Shown in pieces: positions 8,772 to 15,360 of a stretch of 56,326 nt of DNA. The stretch covers positions 1 through 56,326 of the IMG/VR virus record IMGVR_UViG_3300018083_000033, one strand, 5' to 3'. The position numbers and the translations under genes were made by a program. The DNA comes from a virus. The notes beneath the pieces were generated by a model. That model had not been told where the DNA came from, ran no database searches, and saw only the letters and a program-made list of their open reading frames with translations. The stretch's first letter is position 1; each line of letters starts with the position of its first letter.

Positions 8772-10133
8772 ATGGATCAGACCGAGCTCCTGGCAAAGAA
8801 AAAGGAAGTCCTCGACGAAGCGCGGGCCATCCACGCCCGCGTGCAGAACGAGCAGAACGGCGAGTGGCGCGGCGACGAGGAGGCCAAGTGGGAAGGCCTC
8901 ATGAAGCAGTCCGATAAGTATCAGGCCGAAGTCGAGCGCATGGCGCGCATGGACTCGGCCGAGAAGCTGCTGGCTGGCGCTGACGCCTCTGTGGGGCGCC
9001 GTAGCGATGCGCCCGCGCAGCAGTCGCGCGAAGCGCAGCACTACGGCAAGGCCACGCAGCAGGATGCTGACATGGCCCTCCGTGGCTGGCTGCTCGGCAA
9101 CGGCAAGAAGAACGGAGCCACCGAGGCGCACCGCGCCGCCGCACAGAAGTGCGCGATCGACATCGGCGAAGGCGCAATCGAACTGAAGCTGCCGCCGCCG
9201 CTGCGTTCACTGCATGCGCACGACATCGAAGCATGGGAGAAGCGCGCGGCAATGGGCGTGGGCTCTGGCGCGATTGGTCTCTACAGCTCGCCGGATTCGC
9301 CGATGGGCGCGCTTGAGCGTGCCCTTCTCGCATTTGGTGGGATGCGCCAGGTTGCTAAGGTGTTCCGCACGGCCTCGGGCACGGATATGCCGTTCCCGAC
9401 GACCAACGATACCGGCAATGCCGGGGCGCTGCTCGCGGAGAACACGCAGGTCGCCGAGGTGGATGCGACGTTCGGCCAGCTCGTGCTCAACAGCTTCAAG
9501 TACTCGTCGAAGCTGGTGCTGGTTGCGCGTGAACTGCTGAACGATTCGGCGGTCAATATACCCGAGATGCTCGGATCGATGCTCGGCGAGCGCATCGGCC
9601 GCATCCAGAACACGCACTTCACCACGGGCGACGCGTCGTCCAAGCCGAACGGTATCGTGACGGCGGCGACCTCGGCGTCCATCACCACCGCAGCCGCGGC
9701 CACGGTGACCTACGACAACCTCGTGGATCTGGTCCACAAGGTTGATCCGGCCTACCGTCCGCAGTCGAAGTTCATGTTCCACGACGGCGCACTCAAGATC
9801 GTGCGCAAGCTCAAGATCATGAACTACAGCGGCGACGTCAACGGCCAGCCGCTCTGGCAACCCTCGCTGTCGGCGGGCGTCTCGGACACCATCCTGGGTT
9901 ACGAGTACGTCATCAATCAGGACGTCGTGACACCGGGCGCCGGTACCAAGTCGTTCATCTTCGGGCTCCTCTCTAAGTACCTCATTCGCGACGTCGAGGA
10001 TCTGCGCCTCGTGCGGATGGACGAGCGCTACGCCGACTACGACCAGGTTGGGTTCACCGCGTTCATGCGGTCGGACGGTGACTTGCTCGACGCCGGCACG
10101 CACCCCGTCTACTACATGACGCAGGGCTCGTAA
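8772..10133 (+). CDS. Major capsid protein (HK97 fold)
   Basis: A 453-residue protein. Residues 1-75 form a charged helical delta domain (MDQTELLAKKKEVLDEARAI), expected to be cut off by the upstream protease. The mature part shows the family core: an aromatic/charged E-loop region, FPTTNDTGNAGALLAENTQVAE near 210-230, SSKLVLVARELLNDSAVNIPE, and the P-domain strands FMFHDGALKIVRKLK to QDVVTPG. Length and gene order fit HK97-like phages. A terminator-like hairpin follows 10 bases after the stop. Confidence 0.95.
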   Translation: MDQTELLAKKKEVLDEARAIHARVQNEQNGEWRGDEEAKWEGLMKQSDKYQAEVERMARMDSAEKLLAGADASVGRRSDAPAQQSREAQHYGKATQQDADMALRGWLLGNGKKNGATEAHRAAAQKCAIDIGEGAIELKLPPPLRSLHAHDIEAWEKRAAMGVGSGAIGLYSSPDSPMGALERALLAFGGMRQVAKVFRTASGTDMPFPTTNDTGNAGALLAENTQVAEVDATFGQLVLNSFKYSSKLVLVARELLNDSAVNIPEMLGSMLGERIGRIQNTHFTTGDASSKPNGIVTAATSASITTAAAATVTYDNLVDLVHKVDPAYRPQSKFMFHDGALKIVRKLKIMNYSGDVNGQPLWQPSLSAGVSDTILGYEYVINQDVVTPGAGTKSFIFGLLSKYLIRDVEDLRLVRMDERYADYDQVGFTAFMRSDGDLLDAGTHPVYYMTQGS

Positions 10134-10143
10134 CAGAGACGTG

Positions 10144-10171
10144 GGCGGCGCATCCGTTTGGGTGCGCCGCC
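10144..10171 (+). terminator. Terminator-like hairpin after the capsid gene
   Basis: GGCGGCGCATCC, loop GTTT, GGGTGCGCCGCC: a 12-bp stem with one T-G wobble. It lies 10 bases beyond the capsid stop and is followed by TGTCCATTT, a poor U-tract, so it may be a partial terminator or 3' stability element that lowers expression of the connector genes relative to capsid. It may also protect the capsid message from decay. Confidence 0.7.
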
Positions 10172-10200
10172 TGTCCATTTGACAGCAGAAGGAGCAGGGA

Positions 10201-10641
10201 ATGGGACGTCTCTTTGAGGATGTAAAGACGCAACTGTGCGTCACGCCGACTGCCGGCGCGGCTGGGCAGACCACGATCACGAGTTCGGCGGTGAACACCA
10301 CTGGGTTCGATGGCGTGCGGTTTCTGGTGCTCATCGGCGCGATTACCACGGCCGGCGTGCAGTCAATCAAGGTGCAGTACTCGGACGACGACGCGGCGAC
10401 GGATGCCTATTCGGATGTCGTCGGATCGAGCGTCACGATTGCGGATGACGCCGACGATACGCACATCTACATTGACGTCTATCGACCACAGAAGCAGTAC
10501 CTCAAGGTCGTGATCTCGAGAGCCACGCAGAACTCCACCTTCGGTGGGGTGATCGCTGAGCTCTATAACGCCAGCAAGGTGCCGGTGACGCAGACCGCCA
10601 CTGGCGAGACGCACATCGCGCCTGCCGAGGGCACTGCGTAG
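10201..10641 (+). CDS. Capsid-adjacent beta-rich protein, copy 1
   Basis: A 146-residue protein with AAGGAGCAGGG before its ATG. It is clearly paralogous to the next gene: both share TTxAGAA-T-ITSSAV, a YDG/FDG-FLV-FGAI segment, QxSDD, ADD-D-T..ID..RPQK-YLK and SRATQN. No domain with a known function is recognised. The position after the capsid gene suggests a capsid decoration or head-completion protein. Tandem duplication is visible directly in the sequence; the role is inferred. Confidence 0.75.
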   Translation: MGRLFEDVKTQLCVTPTAGAAGQTTITSSAVNTTGFDGVRFLVLIGAITTAGVQSIKVQYSDDDAATDAYSDVVGSSVTIADDADDTHIYIDVYRPQKQYLKVVISRATQNSTFGGVIAELYNASKVPVTQTATGETHIAPAEGTA

Positions 10642-11111
10642 TGCCGTTTCCGGGCTTTCTGACTGATTTTTCGAAGCCGTGCCAGATCGTGACGACCACG
10701 GCTGGCGCGGCGGCGGCGACGGACATCACATCGTCTGCCGTGGACATGGCCGACTACGACGGGTGCCTGTTTCTGGTGGCGTTCGGGGCCATTGTGACCA
10801 ACGCGGTCACCACGATCAAGCTGCAACAGTCGGACGACTCGGGCGGATCGCCGGACGACTTCTCCGACATCGTGGGCACCAGCCAGACGGTGGCCGACGA
10901 CAAGGACAACACGTCGTTCGTGATCGACTTCCGCCGGCCTCAGAAGCGGTACTTGAAGTTGATTGTGACTCGCGCGACGCAGAACGCCACGGTGGGCGCC
11001 GTGTACGCGATTCCGTACAACAAGGGTTCGCGATCGGCCGATATTTCGGCTGCCGGCACGGCGATCTCAGGGTCGGAACGGTTCCTCAACGTGGCAGAAG
11101 GCACCGCGTAG
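10641..11111 (+). CDS. Capsid-adjacent beta-rich protein, copy 2
   Basis: A 156-residue paralogue of the preceding protein, starting at GTG 10641 in a TAGTG overlap with that gene's stop. It keeps the shared core (DITSSAVDMADYDGCLFLVAFGAI; DFRRPQKRYLKLIVTRATQNATVGAV) but differs at both ends. Both proteins end in AEGTA. The pair could form heteromeric decoration capsomers or be an old duplication in the process of diverging. Confidence 0.75.
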   Translation: MPFPGFLTDFSKPCQIVTTTAGAAAATDITSSAVDMADYDGCLFLVAFGAIVTNAVTTIKLQQSDDSGGSPDDFSDIVGTSQTVADDKDNTSFVIDFRRPQKRYLKLIVTRATQNATVGAVYAIPYNKGSRSADISAAGTAISGSERFLNVAEGTA

Positions 11112-11112
11112 C

Positions 11113-11724
11113 GTGACGAACATGGACTTCGTGCGAACCGTTGATCCGGTGCAAGAGCCGGTCACGGTGAATGACGCGAAGTTGCACTGTCGGGCGTTGA
11201 TCGACGTGAACGATGAGGACTCAATCATCAACACGTATATCCGTGCGGCTCGAGAACTCGGTGAGGGGCGCACGGGCCGCGGTTGGTACACGCAAACGTG
11301 GAAGGCCACGGCGAGCGGGTTCGCCGACGAAATGCCTTTGCAGATGGCGGGGCCACTGCAAAGCGTGACATCGGTCAAGTACTACGACAGCGACGGGGCG
11401 TTACAAACGCTGTCCTCGAGCAATTACACAGTGGACACGGTGAGCACGCCGGGGCGGGTATGTTTGGCGCCTGGCTATACATGGCCGTCGCTGCAAGCGG
11501 ATCGGCGTAGCTGGCGAGTCGAGATTATCTACGTCGTTGGGCAGACATCAGTGGCGGCGATTCCGAGCGCGTTCAAGGTGGGCACGCTACTGATGGTGGA
11601 TCACCTCTACGAAAACCGCTCAGTGGTGCAGGTCGGGGTTGGGATCGGTGCGGTGGAGTTGCCGCTGACGGTTTCGGCCTTCTGGGGCGATCAGGTGTAT
11701 TGGGCGCCTCCGGTGTGCGCGTAA
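11113..11724 (+). CDS. Head-tail connector protein (gp6-like)
   Basis: A 203-residue protein. DPVQEPVTVNDAKLHCRALIDVNDEDSIINTYIRAARELGEGRTGR is the classic start of HK97 gp6-like connectors, a helical domain that docks on the portal. The C-terminal LMVDHLYENRSVV helix is also typical. The start may be GTG 11113 or ATG 11122 (three residues shorter). It joins the portal to the stopper protein. Confidence 0.88.
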   Translation: MTNMDFVRTVDPVQEPVTVNDAKLHCRALIDVNDEDSIINTYIRAARELGEGRTGRGWYTQTWKATASGFADEMPLQMAGPLQSVTSVKYYDSDGALQTLSSSNYTVDTVSTPGRVCLAPGYTWPSLQADRRSWRVEIIYVVGQTSVAAIPSAFKVGTLLMVDHLYENRSVVQVGVGIGAVELPLTVSAFWGDQVYWAPPVCA

Positions 11725-12090
11725 ATGCCGCAGCCGCGGAGCACGGGCGCGTGGCCGAGCGCGGGCGAGCGCCGAACGAGATGCACGCTGCAGTACGCCA
11801 CGCCCGCCGCAGATGCGATGGGTGGCCGCGGAGAGCCGGTCTGGACGGATTTCGGGACATGGCAAGTGAAGGTGTCCACGGTGCCGGTGATCGCGAGTGA
11901 CACCGAGGCGGTGATTCTCTACCAGGCCGAGGGGCAGTACCGGCAGGACTTGGTGGATCGGTTTAAGGACGGGGTGGGGATTCGCATTGTGACGAACGGG
12001 CTCACGTTGAAGGTGTTTCAGATTGAGAACCCGTTACTGGTGAATCGCACCTTGATTGCCCACTGTGCGGACGCGGTGAATACGCAGTAA
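11725..12090 (+). CDS. Head closure / head-tail adaptor protein
   Basis: A 121-residue protein directly after the connector. QYATPAADAMGGRGEPVWTDFGTWQVKV and VILYQAEGQYRQDLVDRFKDGVGIRIVTNGLTLKV fit the small beta-barrel head-tail adaptor (SPP1 gp16/HK97 gp7-like), including the conserved RI...NG..L.V section. It closes the portal channel after packaging. Confidence 0.8.
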   Translation: MPQPRSTGAWPSAGERRTRCTLQYATPAADAMGGRGEPVWTDFGTWQVKVSTVPVIASDTEAVILYQAEGQYRQDLVDRFKDGVGIRIVTNGLTLKVFQIENPLLVNRTLIAHCADAVNTQ

Positions 12091-12515
12091 TGGCGAGCCG
12101 CACAGAGATTGAGCTCGTAGACGTCAACGGCAGCTTCGCCAAGTTTCTGCGGGAGGCGCCGAAGGTGATGCGCCAGTGCCTCTATGACGCGCTGGACAAG
12201 ACGGCGTTCGCGGTGGGGCAGCGGATGCGGACGAAGGCGCCGGTTGGGCCTGACGCGCCGCACATTCGGGATTACGTGACGCAGAAGCGGCGCGGACTGA
12301 CTGCGCAGGTTGGGTACATCGACGCCACGCAGCCGGCGGGACCAGGGAACACGGCGACGATTGCGGAAGTGGCGCTGTTTAACGAATACATGCCCAACAA
12401 GCAGCCGTTTATGAAGCCAGCCGCACGCGAGGAGGAGGGCAACTTCCTCAAGCGGATGAAGTCGGCGATCGGGCAGGTGGAGCGGGATCTGAGTGGTGGC
12501 GGCGGGCTGCTGTGA
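12090..12515 (+). CDS. HK97 gp10-like tail completion protein
   Basis: A 141-residue protein overlapping the previous stop by 1 base. The N-terminal helix FAKFLREAPKVMRQCLYDALDKTAFAVGQRMRTKAPVG and the C-terminal ALFNEYMPNKQPFMKPAAREE match the gp10 family (KxxAPVDTG..., then 'E.G...QPAR.FMRPA'). It forms part of the head-tail neck or tail terminator assembly. Confidence 0.85.
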   Translation: MASRTEIELVDVNGSFAKFLREAPKVMRQCLYDALDKTAFAVGQRMRTKAPVGPDAPHIRDYVTQKRRGLTAQVGYIDATQPAGPGNTATIAEVALFNEYMPNKQPFMKPAAREEEGNFLKRMKSAIGQVERDLSGGGGLL

Positions 12516-12961
12516 GCGCCACGCGGGTCATTCAGGAGGCGATCTACAGCGTCCTGAGTGCCGACAGCACGTTAGCGGGGTTGTCGCTGACCATCGACGC
12601 GACGACGGGCACATACACGACGGTGGGTGTGTATGACGACGTGCCGGATGGAGCGAGCTTTCCGCATGTGCTCTTTGGCAATACGGACGAACGCCGGTTC
12701 AACGTGTTCGGCGGGCTCACGGTGGGACTTGGGTACGAGGATCGGATTCGCATCCACGCGCGGAGTCGGTATCAGGGCAAGCGCGAGTGCCTCCGCATGA
12801 TGGAACGCATCCGGGTGCTGATTGCGGAATCGCCGCTGGCGGTAAGCGGGTTCAGTTCGGTGATGGTCGAGTTTGAGGACATGAAGACGTTGCGCTTTGA
12901 CCTCGACAAGATTGAAACGCGGGACGCCATCGGGGAGTTCTGCATCACGGTGCAGCCGTGA
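12512..12961 (+). CDS. Tail completion/terminator protein (DUF3168-like)
   Basis: A 149-residue protein starting at GTG 12512 in a GTGA overlap. AIYSVLSADSTLAGLS, GVYDDVPDGASFPHVLFG and the RIRIHARSRYQGKRECLRMMERIRVLI segment fit the tail-terminator family that caps the tail tube and joins it to the head. Size and order agree. Confidence 0.85.
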   Translation: MSATRVIQEAIYSVLSADSTLAGLSLTIDATTGTYTTVGVYDDVPDGASFPHVLFGNTDERRFNVFGGLTVGLGYEDRIRIHARSRYQGKRECLRMMERIRVLIAESPLAVSGFSSVMVEFEDMKTLRFDLDKIETRDAIGEFCITVQP

Positions 12962-13161
12962 CCGAACTGACGTGGATGCAGAGCGCGCACGGTGACGAGG
13001 CCAAGGCGCATCGCTACTGGATTCGCAAGCGTGAGGTGCCGCAGTGGTTGTTCTTTCTTGCTGTTGCGCTGTGGCCCTCGCTGCGTCGGTCCTTTATCGA
13101 GGTTGAGAAGCTGACCATGCGCCACAACGAACGACTGATCGCAGGGGCGCGCGGCCAGTGA
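12958..13161 (+). CDS. Small protein with one hydrophobic segment
   Basis: A 67-residue protein starting at GTG 12958 in a GTGA overlap. Residues about 29-42 (WLFFLAVALWPSL) are hydrophobic and flanked by Arg/Lys (EVPQ before; RRSF after), so it may be membrane-associated. It lies in the tail operon, but no family is recognised. Confidence 0.5.
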   Translation: MTELTWMQSAHGDEAKAHRYWIRKREVPQWLFFLAVALWPSLRRSFIEVEKLTMRHNERLIAGARGQ

Positions 13162-13172
13162 GGGATCTCACC

Positions 13173-13424
13173 ATGAGCCACCTCGACATCTTGGAGGCTC
13201 AGTTGCGGTCGGCGCTCTTGGCGATCGACACCATGCGTGAGCACCTGAAGACGTTGCACGCGCACGAGGCGCCGGCAGCGATGCTCGAGGATCCGCGGCC
13301 GGAGCGGTGCCGTGGCTACAGCGAAGAACGCTGCGGGCTAGCGAGCGCGGAAGGTGTCATCCGATCGTTTGGGAGCGCCACGGCGCAGTGCAAAGGGTGC
13401 CGCGAATCGGTGCCGGTTTCGTGA
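13173..13424 (+). CDS. Small Cys-containing protein
   Basis: An 83-residue protein from ATG 13173, which has GAGGGA 7-9 bases upstream; an alternative GTG at 13158 overlaps the previous stop. The first half is a helix (HLDILEAQLRSALLAIDTMREHLKTL). The second half has four Cys (C-RGYSEERC-G and C-KGC) that could bind one zinc. The function is unknown. Confidence 0.55.
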   Translation: MSHLDILEAQLRSALLAIDTMREHLKTLHAHEAPAAMLEDPRPERCRGYSEERCGLASAEGVIRSFGSATAQCKGCRESVPVS

Positions 13425-13435
13425 CGGGAGACGAC

Positions 13436-13651
13436 ATGGCGACGTTCAACTCAGACACCACGGCAGCGCTGCAATCCCTCGACGGGCCGGCGCTGGAGTT
13501 TCTGGTGTTCATTCACGAGGACATGGCCGCGGCGCTCGCGCTGCTCGAGCAGACGGTGCGGTCATCGGATCGCGACGGGTCAGAGGAATTGCGGCGGTTG
13601 AAGGCTTCGCACGCGGTGCGTGCAGGGGTGATCGCCGCGGCGCGCGAGTAA
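13436..13651 (+). CDS. Small acidic helical protein
   Basis: A 71-residue protein from ATG 13436, with CGGGAG 7 bases upstream. It is mostly helical (ALQSLDGPALEFLVFIHEDMAAALALLEQTVRSS...LKASHAVRAGVIAAARE). It lies between connector and tail tube genes and no family is recognised. Confidence 0.5.
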   Translation: MATFNSDTTAALQSLDGPALEFLVFIHEDMAAALALLEQTVRSSDRDGSEELRRLKASHAVRAGVIAAARE

Positions 13652-13661
13652 TCGCCTGAGG

Positions 13662-13717
13662 TTCGGCGGGCACGGGTAGCTCCCGGTACGCACTCCCGAG
13701 CGTACACGCCCGCCGAA
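13662..13717 (+). ncRNA. Three-way-junction RNA element before the tail tube gene
   Basis: A perfect 10-bp stem (TTCGGCGGGC at 13662-13671 with GCCCGCCGAA at 13708-13717) encloses two perfect hairpins: CGGG/CCCG at 13673-13685 and GTACG/CGTAC at 13686-13705, with no unpaired base between the hairpins. It occupies the 124-base gap before the tail tube gene. It could be a transcription pause, processing or stability element for that abundant message. There is no U-tract, so it is not a simple terminator. Confidence 0.65.
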
Positions 13718-13775
13718 TGTAACCAGCCATCGGGAACCGCACGCAGGGAGGCGTGCAACACGGAGTGAGTGGCCG

Positions 13776-14198
13776 ATGGCGATCCACAGTAAAGAAACCG
13801 TAGTCAAGCTCGACACCTCTGGCGGTGTGCTGACGGACATCAGCACGTATTGCAACAAAGTGGAACTGCCGCAGGAGTTGGACCTCAAGGAAGTGACCGT
13901 GTTCGGGTCGAGCTCGCGGCAGTGGCTCGCTGGCTACACGGACAGCGACGGCAAAATCTCGGGACCGTGGACGCGCGCATCCGATGCGTTCTTTGCCCCG
14001 ATCATGGCGGCGTTTGAGGCTGGGACGCTGGCGAGTGTCTCGCTCGAGTATGCCCCGGAAGGCACGACGGCGAGCGACCGCAAGATCCTCGGCGAAGTGA
14101 TTCTCAAGAACTACCAGGTGTCATCGGACATCGATTCGCCGGTGATGTGGTCGGCGGATGTCAAGGTGACCGGCGGACTGACCCGCACGACCTACTAA
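13776..14198 (+). CDS. Major tail (tube) protein
   Basis: A 140-residue protein. VVKLDTSGGVLTDISTYCNKVELPQELDLKEVTVFGS...WLAGYTDSDGKISGPWT is typical of short siphovirus tube proteins: a beta sandwich with the 'D.T.FG' strand pair and the GxxDG-SG turn. The C-terminus (VSSDIDSPVMWSADVKVTGGLTRTTY) matches the family ending. It polymerises as hexamers around the tape measure protein. The expected position before the chaperone genes is occupied. Confidence 0.85.
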   Translation: MAIHSKETVVKLDTSGGVLTDISTYCNKVELPQELDLKEVTVFGSSSRQWLAGYTDSDGKISGPWTRASDAFFAPIMAAFEAGTLASVSLEYAPEGTTASDRKILGEVILKNYQVSSDIDSPVMWSADVKVTGGLTRTTY

Positions 14199-14213
14199 GG
14201 GGGGATGTAGCAC

Positions 14214-14627
14214 ATGTCTGATCTCTCCATTACAGCAGCCAGCGTGGTCCTCGTCTCGGGTCCGACGTTTCAGGCCTCGGCTGGCGAGGCCATCACGGCC
14301 GGCGCGGCGGTGTATACGTCGGCCACGAACACCGTGAAGTTGGCGCAGACGGATGGCACGTTGGCAGAGGCCGCGGCCACCGGGATCGCGTTGAACGGTG
14401 GCGGCACGGGTCAGCCCATTGTGGTGGCTGGCGACGGCGCAACGGTGTCACTGGTTGGCGCCACCACGGCGGTGGGCGTTCTGTACTACGTGAGCAACGC
14501 CGCGGGCGGCATCTGTCCGATCGGCGACATCGGATCGGCAGACAAGGTGACGGCGCTGGGCTACGCCACGAGCGTAGCTGGGGCCTTCACGATCAAGATC
14601 GTGAACACACAGCAAGTGTTGGCGTAA
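14214..14627 (+). CDS. Small beta-rich structural protein
   Basis: A 137-residue protein with GGGGGATG-type leader. ASAGEAITAGAAVYTSATNTVKLAQTDGT and GIALNGGGTGQPIVVAGDGATVSLVGATTAVGVLYYVS resemble DUF2190-like capsid decoration proteins, which share the 'AG.AI.AG..V' and 'Q.V.V...G' pattern. It sits between tail tube and chaperones rather than next to the capsid gene, so it could decorate the tail tube instead. Confidence 0.6.
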   Translation: MSDLSITAASVVLVSGPTFQASAGEAITAGAAVYTSATNTVKLAQTDGTLAEAAATGIALNGGGTGQPIVVAGDGATVSLVGATTAVGVLYYVSNAAGGICPIGDIGSADKVTALGYATSVAGAFTIKIVNTQQVLA

Positions 14628-14689
14628 CACATCGACGGGGCGGGCATGGGAAAGCCCGCCCTACTTCACAGACGGGAGCTGAGGCAAAC

Positions 14690-15097
14690 ATGGCAGTCGA
14701 AGGCGCAAAAGTCGTCCGGGTTGATTTCGCTGAGACCACAGGGGCATTCGCGCGCAAGCCGCGCAAACTCCAGCCCACACATCAGCATATGTCGGAGGCG
14801 CTCGCGGATTCGGGCAAGTCCTTCAGCGAGCTGATCTCGGATCCGTTCAACGGCTACCGCTATCTGCTGCGGGGCATGCTGCGGAAGCAGGAGCCGACGA
14901 TCACCATCAATCAGTGCAGCGCCCTGATCGACAGCTACAGCGAACAGAACGGCGGCATGGCTGGATTGAGCGAAGCCGTCAGTAAGGCGCTGTCCTTGTA
15001 TCTGCACATCGAGATCACCCCCACTGAGGAGGAAGAAGTTGACGGGGAGCGCCCTCCCCTGGCTGGCGAGGCCGAGAGCGAGCCCTCCAGCGTCTAG
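14690..15097 (+). CDS. Tail assembly chaperone, upstream part (G-like)
   Basis: A 135-residue protein ending in an acidic tail (TEEEEVDGERPPLAGEAESEPSSV). Helical core near residues 25-105 (MSEALADSGKSFSELISDPFNGYRYLLRGMLRKQEPTITINQCSALIDSY...). It occupies the usual position before the tape measure gene. The next reading frame (-1) is open from 15043 and codes for a helical domain that has no start codon until 15154, so part of the ribosomes should shift frame here. Confidence 0.75.
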   Translation: MAVEGAKVVRVDFAETTGAFARKPRKLQPTHQHMSEALADSGKSFSELISDPFNGYRYLLRGMLRKQEPTITINQCSALIDSYSEQNGGMAGLSEAVSKALSLYLHIEITPTEEEEVDGERPPLAGEAESEPSSV

Positions 15098-15360
15098 CGG
15101 ACTATTTCGAGCGCTCTGAGATCCTCGCGTGGGAAATCGGCGCGGAGTGCGGGTTGCGGTTCTGGGATCTGGAGCCGCGCGATATTTACGCCGCCGCGGC
15201 AGGGTTACAGCAGCGCATCGCGAGTGAGTGGGAGCGGGCCGCGCAGATCGCCGCATGGATCGCGCAGTCCAACGGGTCGAAGGTGACCGCCGATACGCTG
15301 CTCGGCAGTGCCTTTAAGCGGAAGCGGCGGAAGCCGAGCGGGGAGCCTGACGAAGAGTAA
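15043..15360 (+). CDS. Tail assembly chaperone, frameshift extension (T-like)
   Basis: This -1 frame is open from after a TGA at 15040-15042 to 15360. It encodes LADYFERSEILAWEIGAECG and then LEPRDIYAAAAGLQQRIASEW, a convincing helical protein that begins before any ATG, GTG or TTG (first is TTG 15154). It is therefore best read as the T part of a GT fusion. The shift must occur between 15043 and 15094. A Pro-Pro run with C-rich sequence (CGC CCT CCC CTG at 15050-15061) is one candidate slip site, but it is not a classic XXXYYYZ heptamer. It ends in a TAATG overlap with the tape measure gene. Confidence 0.75.
   Translation, partial: RGAPSPGWRGRERALQRLADYFERSEILAWEIGAECGLRFWDLEPRDIYAAAAGLQQRIASEWERAAQIAAWIAQSNGSKVTADTLLGSAFKRKRRKPSGEPDEE

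Noticed and set aside
8497-8772. A 91-residue plus-strand frame before the capsid gene
   Set aside because: It overlaps the ribbon-helix-helix gene in another frame and has no motif, no ribosome site and an unconvincing composition.
9207-10370. A 387-residue open frame on the minus strand
   Set aside because: It lies antisense to the major capsid gene, rich in Arg/His/Val as expected from reading GC-rich codons backwards.
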